Assembly (NCBI RefSeq): GCF_030654605.1
Contig: NZ_JAURXB010000027.1
Span: forward strand, 1 to 32,358
Source: Bradyrhizobium sp.
GTDB lineage: Bacteria; Pseudomonadota; Alphaproteobacteria; Rhizobiales; Xanthobacteraceae
Direction of reading: 5' to 3'
Length of the DNA: 32,358 nt
The position numbers and the translations under genes are program-made. Shown one piece after another: positions 29,897 through 32,358 of this stretch. The notes beneath the pieces are model-generated. The model had not been told where the DNA came from, searched no databases, and saw nothing but the letters and a program-made list of their open reading frames with translations. Position 1 is the first letter of the stretch; each line of letters begins with the position of its first letter.

Positions 29897-30388
29897 TCAG
29901 AGCGAGCGGCTGACCGCCAGCGGCGTGAGGTTGACCCGTCCCGGCTGCGCGCGCTGTCCGGCCGCGGTGTAGGTGTTGGGAATATTGCGGCGCTGGATCT
30001 CGGTGTTGACGCCGCGCACGATGCCTTCCGACACCGCGTGCGCGGTAGCCAGTACCGTGAGGTTGACCTGCAGCATGGCGCGAAAGGTGTCGTGATGGCG
30101 ATGCAGCGAGGTCAGCAGTTCTGGCGCGTTCTGCGTCAGATATTTCTGGCTGGCTTTCAGATGCGCGACCGCGCCGACGTAGCGGCGTGACAGCTCCGAT
30201 TTATGCGTCTCCAGCATCATCGCCTCGCGCACCTTGCCGGCGCGCACCAGTTCGGTTTCGCGCTCGATGACGCCAAGCAGCGTGTTCATCGCTTCCAACA
30301 GATATTCGGCGAGCTTGCGGGCCTCGGCGGGCGTCGAGGCGGCCGGAATCGGGGCGGGTGCCTGCGGCCGTGGAGCTTGCTGGTTCAT
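29897..30388 (-). CDS. FlgN-like flagellar export chaperone
   Basis: A 163-residue protein starting MNQQAPRPQAPAPIPAASTP. After a Pro-rich start, residues 22-110 form long amphipathic helices (EARKLAEYLLEAMNTLLGVI, then ERETELVRAGKVREAMMLE), the FlgN pattern, and AGKVREAMMLETHKSELSRR is typical. FlgN binds the C-termini of FlgK and FlgL and delivers them to the export gate; both substrates are encoded in this window. It starts 14 bp after flgJ, in the flgI operon. I chose the ATG at 30388 because the upstream frame overlaps flgJ. Confidence 0.8.
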   Translation of the reverse strand: MNQQAPRPQAPAPIPAASTPAEARKLAEYLLEAMNTLLGVIERETELVRAGKVREAMMLETHKSELSRRYVGAVAHLKASQKYLTQNAPELLTSLHRHHDTFRAMLQVNLTVLATAHAVSEGIVRGVNTEIQRRNIPNTYTAAGQRAQPGRVNLTPLAVSRSL

Positions 30389-30402
30389 GTCGGATCCCCT
30401 GA

Positions 30403-30765
30403 TTAGCCGGCGCGGTTGGCTTGCTGCAGAATCAGCGTGCGATAGACTTCGGTGGAAACGCCGATGCCGCCGGCCTTGGCGAAGTTCTTCGAATATTGGT
30501 CGGTCAGCATCGAGCGCCACACGCCGGTGCTCTTGGTGTCGCCGAACGGGCCTTCGCCCTTGATGCCGGCGGTCATCTGCGAGAACATCGAATTCAGGAA
30601 CACCGCTTCGAAGTCCTGCGACGAGGCTTTGGCCTTGGCTTGCGCCTGCGGCGATACCTTGGTCAGGGCTTCCGCAAGCTGATAGTCCGGGCGGCCGTAG
30701 CGCGTCGGCATCGCGGCCTTGGCCGAGGTGCTGCTGGCGGTCGGGTTGATCAGGCCGTTCGGCAT
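30403..30765 (-). CDS. flgJ: rod-binding protein, short FlgJ/CheL type
   Basis: A 120-residue protein corresponding to the N-terminal rod-binding half of FlgJ: ASSQDFEAVFLNSMFSQMTA, followed by GIKGEGPFGD, then WRSMLTDQYSKNFAKAGGIG at the C-terminus. The peptidoglycan hydrolase half of enterobacterial FlgJ is absent, as is usual in alphaproteobacteria, where the gene is also called cheL. It caps or assists rod assembly. Its ATG overlaps the flgI stop (TGATG at 30765), so the two are translationally coupled. Confidence 0.9.
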   Translation of the reverse strand: MPNGLINPTASSTSAKAAMPTRYGRPDYQLAEALTKVSPQAQAKAKASSQDFEAVFLNSMFSQMTAGIKGEGPFGDTKSTGVWRSMLTDQYSKNFAKAGGIGVSTEVYRTLILQQANRAG

Positions 30766-31889
30766 CACATCACCTCGATGTCGGCCTGGATCGCGCCGGC
30801 GGCCTTGATCGCCTGCAGGATGCTGATCAGGTCGCGCGGGCCGATGCCGAGGCCGTTGAGGCCGTCGACCAGCTGTTGCAGCGACACGCCGTCCTTGACC
30901 AGCGCGAATTTCTTGCCGTCCTCGGTGACCTTGACGCTGGAGTTCGGCGTCACCACGGTTCGTCCGCGCGCAAACGCATTCGGTTGGCTCACCTGCGGGC
31001 TTTCGGAAATCGAAACGGTGAGGTTGCCCTGCGCCACCGCGACGGTGGCGACGCGGACGTCGCGGCCCATCACGATGATCCCGGAGCGTTCGTCGATCAC
31101 GATCTTGGCGGCGAGATCCGGCTCGACCTGCAACTGCTCGATCTCGGTCAGGAAGGCGACGACGTTGCCCTTGAATTCGGCCGGGATGCTCATCTGCACG
31201 GTGGAGGGGTCGATCGGCTCGGCGGTCTTGGCGCCGAGGAAGTCGTTTACCGCGGCGGCAATGCGCTTGGCGGTGGTGAAATCGGCGTTGCGCAGCGCCA
31301 GGCGCACATTGGGCAGGCGGTTGAGCGCGAATTCGATCTCGCGCTCGATGATGGCGCCGTTGGCGATGCGGCCGACGGTCGGCACGCCGCGCACCACGCT
31401 GGCGGCAGCGCCTTCGGCGGCAAAACCGGCGACCGCGACCGAGCCCTGCGCCACCGCATAGACGTTGCCGTCGGCGCCGAGCAAGGGGGTGACGAGCAGG
31501 GTGCCGCCTTGCAAATTCTTGGAATCGCCGAGCGCGGAGACGGTGACGTCCATCCTTGTGCCCTGGGTGCCGAACGCCGGCAGGTTGCCGGTCACCATCA
31601 CGGCGGCGACGTTGCCGGTGCGGATGGTGGCGCCGCGGATGTTGACGCCCATGCGCTCGAGCATCGCCTGCAGCGACTGCTTGGTGAAGGGGATGTTGTT
31701 CAAGGTGTCGCCGGTGCCGTTGAGGCCGACGACGAGGCCGTAGCCGATCAGCTGATTCTGCCGCACGCCCTCGATATTGGCGAGATCCTTGATCCGGGAG
31801 GTCGCGCCGGCTGACATGGACGACAGCACCAGCGCCAAAAGCGCGGCGCAGGCCATCTGAAAAACGCTTGCCGAATGAACGCCTGGCAT
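30765..31889 (-). CDS. flgI: flagellar P-ring protein FlgI
   Basis: A 374-residue protein of the family's normal length. Residues 1-29 are a Sec signal peptide (FQMACAALLALVLSSMSAGA). The mature part begins TSRIKDLANIEGVRQNQLIG, with YGLVVGLNGTGD, then NIRGATIRTGNVAAVMVTGN, and GIGPRDLISILQAIKAAGAI near the C-terminus, all FlgI hallmarks. It forms the periplasmic P-ring around the rod. GGGGAG precedes the ATG. It is the first gene of flgI-flgJ-flgN behind a sigma-54 promoter. Confidence 0.97.
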   Translation of the reverse strand: MPGVHSASVFQMACAALLALVLSSMSAGATSRIKDLANIEGVRQNQLIGYGLVVGLNGTGDTLNNIPFTKQSLQAMLERMGVNIRGATIRTGNVAAVMVTGNLPAFGTQGTRMDVTVSALGDSKNLQGGTLLVTPLLGADGNVYAVAQGSVAVAGFAAEGAAASVVRGVPTVGRIANGAIIEREIEFALNRLPNVRLALRNADFTTAKRIAAAVNDFLGAKTAEPIDPSTVQMSIPAEFKGNVVAFLTEIEQLQVEPDLAAKIVIDERSGIIVMGRDVRVATVAVAQGNLTVSISESPQVSQPNAFARGRTVVTPNSSVKVTEDGKKFALVKDGVSLQQLVDGLNGLGIGPRDLISILQAIKAAGAIQADIEVM

Positions 31890-31961
31890 CCTCTGCTCCC
31901 CGCGAGGTCTCTGATCCGGATCCGCGCATCACTCCCATGACGGCGATCCGGCAATACCTAT

Positions 31962-31976
31962 GCGAACCCTGTGCCA
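31962..31976 (-). promoter_or_regulatory. sigma-54 (RpoN) promoter of flgI-flgJ-flgN
   Basis: On the minus strand TGGCACAGGGTTCGC matches TGGCACG-N4-TTGC at all but two consensus positions, with exact GG-N10-GC spacing. It places transcription start near 31950, about 61 nt before flgI, the same leader length as for flgE. Confidence 0.75.
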
Positions 31977-32090
31977 CGTCGATGTTTCGAATATCGCATT
32001 GATTTAGCGAGATAATTTCCGTAACTCACCGCGCCGCCCGGAACGCGGCGGCGGCGAAACTGCCGCTCCCCGGCAAATTCTGCCGGGCGA

Positions 32091-32105
32091 TTCACGTTTC
32101 GTTAA
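32091..32105 (+). promoter_or_regulatory. CtrA-like site upstream of fliX
   Basis: TTCA-CGTTTCG-TTAA differs by one base from the CtrA consensus TTAA-N7-TTAA and continues as TTAACC. It lies 44 bp before the fliX ATG. In Caulobacter fliX is CtrA-dependent, which supports the reading. Confidence 0.55.
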
Positions 32106-32148
32106 CCACGGGGAGGCGATGCTGCCGCTTACACCGCGAGACCAAATC

Positions 32149-32358
32149 ATGCGCATCTATGGACCGACCGGCACCACTCTCGGGAGCTCTGCCGGCAACG
32201 CCAAGCGAAGCTCGTCGACTGGTTTTTCGCTGCCGGAGGCGGCCACGGCGGCTGAGACCCGCTCCGCCGCCCCGCCGAAAGCGGCCGGCAACATCGATGC
32301 GCTGCTGGCGCTGCAGGGTGTCGAGGATCCCACCGAGCGCCGCAAACGTTCGGTGCAG
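32149..32358 (+). CDS. fliX: flagellar assembly regulator FliX, 3'-truncated by window edge
   Basis: The ATG at 32149 opens 70 codons that run off the window end: MRIYGPTGTTLGSSAGNAKR, a disordered Ser/Ala/Pro-rich stretch, then IDALLALQGVEDPTERRKRS. The MRIxGP start and ALLALQGVEDPTERRKR segment are typical of FliX. In Caulobacter FliX works with the response regulator FlbD to couple basal-body assembly to sigma-54 transcription. The sigma-54 promoters of flgE and flgI here are its expected indirect targets. It diverges from flgI. Confidence 0.9.
   Translation, partial: MRIYGPTGTTLGSSAGNAKRSSSTGFSLPEAATAAETRSAAPPKAAGNIDALLALQGVEDPTERRKRSVQ

Noticed and set aside
1..32358. tRNA or rRNA genes
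   Set aside because: I looked in the gaps for cloverleaf-like arms and the GTTCRANYC signature and found none I could support.

Overview
The window looks like chromosomal DNA of an alphaproteobacterium of the Bradyrhizobium/Rhodopseudomonas group (Nitrobacteraceae). The evidence is the very high GC content, FlbT/FlaF control of flagellin, a FliX gene divergent from flgI, a very large flagellin of the 'thick' subpolar type, and intergenic palindromic repeats of kinds I associate with Bradyrhizobium. The genus is inferred, because no rRNA or phylogenetic marker is present.

Positions 1-19,250 are a mixed housekeeping and accessory region. It holds two SnoaL/NTF2-like proteins, a secreted protein with an outer-membrane-like C-terminus, several small membrane or unknown proteins, a tandem pair of MaoC-type hot-dog proteins, a DUF4282 protein, and the minus-strand group ychF, pth and rplY. 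Next come a small gene under a near-perfect alphaproteobacterial SOS box, an orphan HigA-like antitoxin, more small unknown genes, a YdcF-like DUF218 protein, a MocR-type regulator facing a DUF1127 gene, a universal stress protein gene broken by one stop codon, a SixA-like phosphatase, a DadA-like FAD oxidoreductase and an exported MsrB. The gaps carry at least six families of palindromic repeats. The 760-bp gap at 11,105-11,867 has no credible gene, but holds a chain of nested hairpins that could be a structured RNA, and a 134-bp element with perfect 29-bp terminal inverted repeats.

Positions 19,371 to the end are a flagellar cluster. flgE-flgK-flgL (hook and hook-filament junction) reads rightward from a textbook sigma-54 promoter and ends at a strong terminator. 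flbT (minus) and the flagellin gene (plus) diverge from a region with a CtrA-like site and two perfect palindromes. The flagellin gene ends at its own terminator and is followed by flaF and an uncharacterised gene. A FlaG-like gene and the operon flgI-flgJ-flgN run leftward, the operon from a second sigma-54 promoter. fliX diverges to the right with a CtrA-like site in front and is cut by the window end. This fits the hierarchy CtrA to FliX/FlbD/sigma-54 to hook, P-ring and junction proteins, with FlbT and FlaF tuning flagellin.

The most notable points are the candidate structured RNA at 11.25-11.66 kb; one repeat domain of about 100 residues shared by FlgE, FlgL and (three times) flagellin; the SOS box at 8,218; the paired sigma-54 and CtrA sites; and the single nonsense codon in the universal stress gene.
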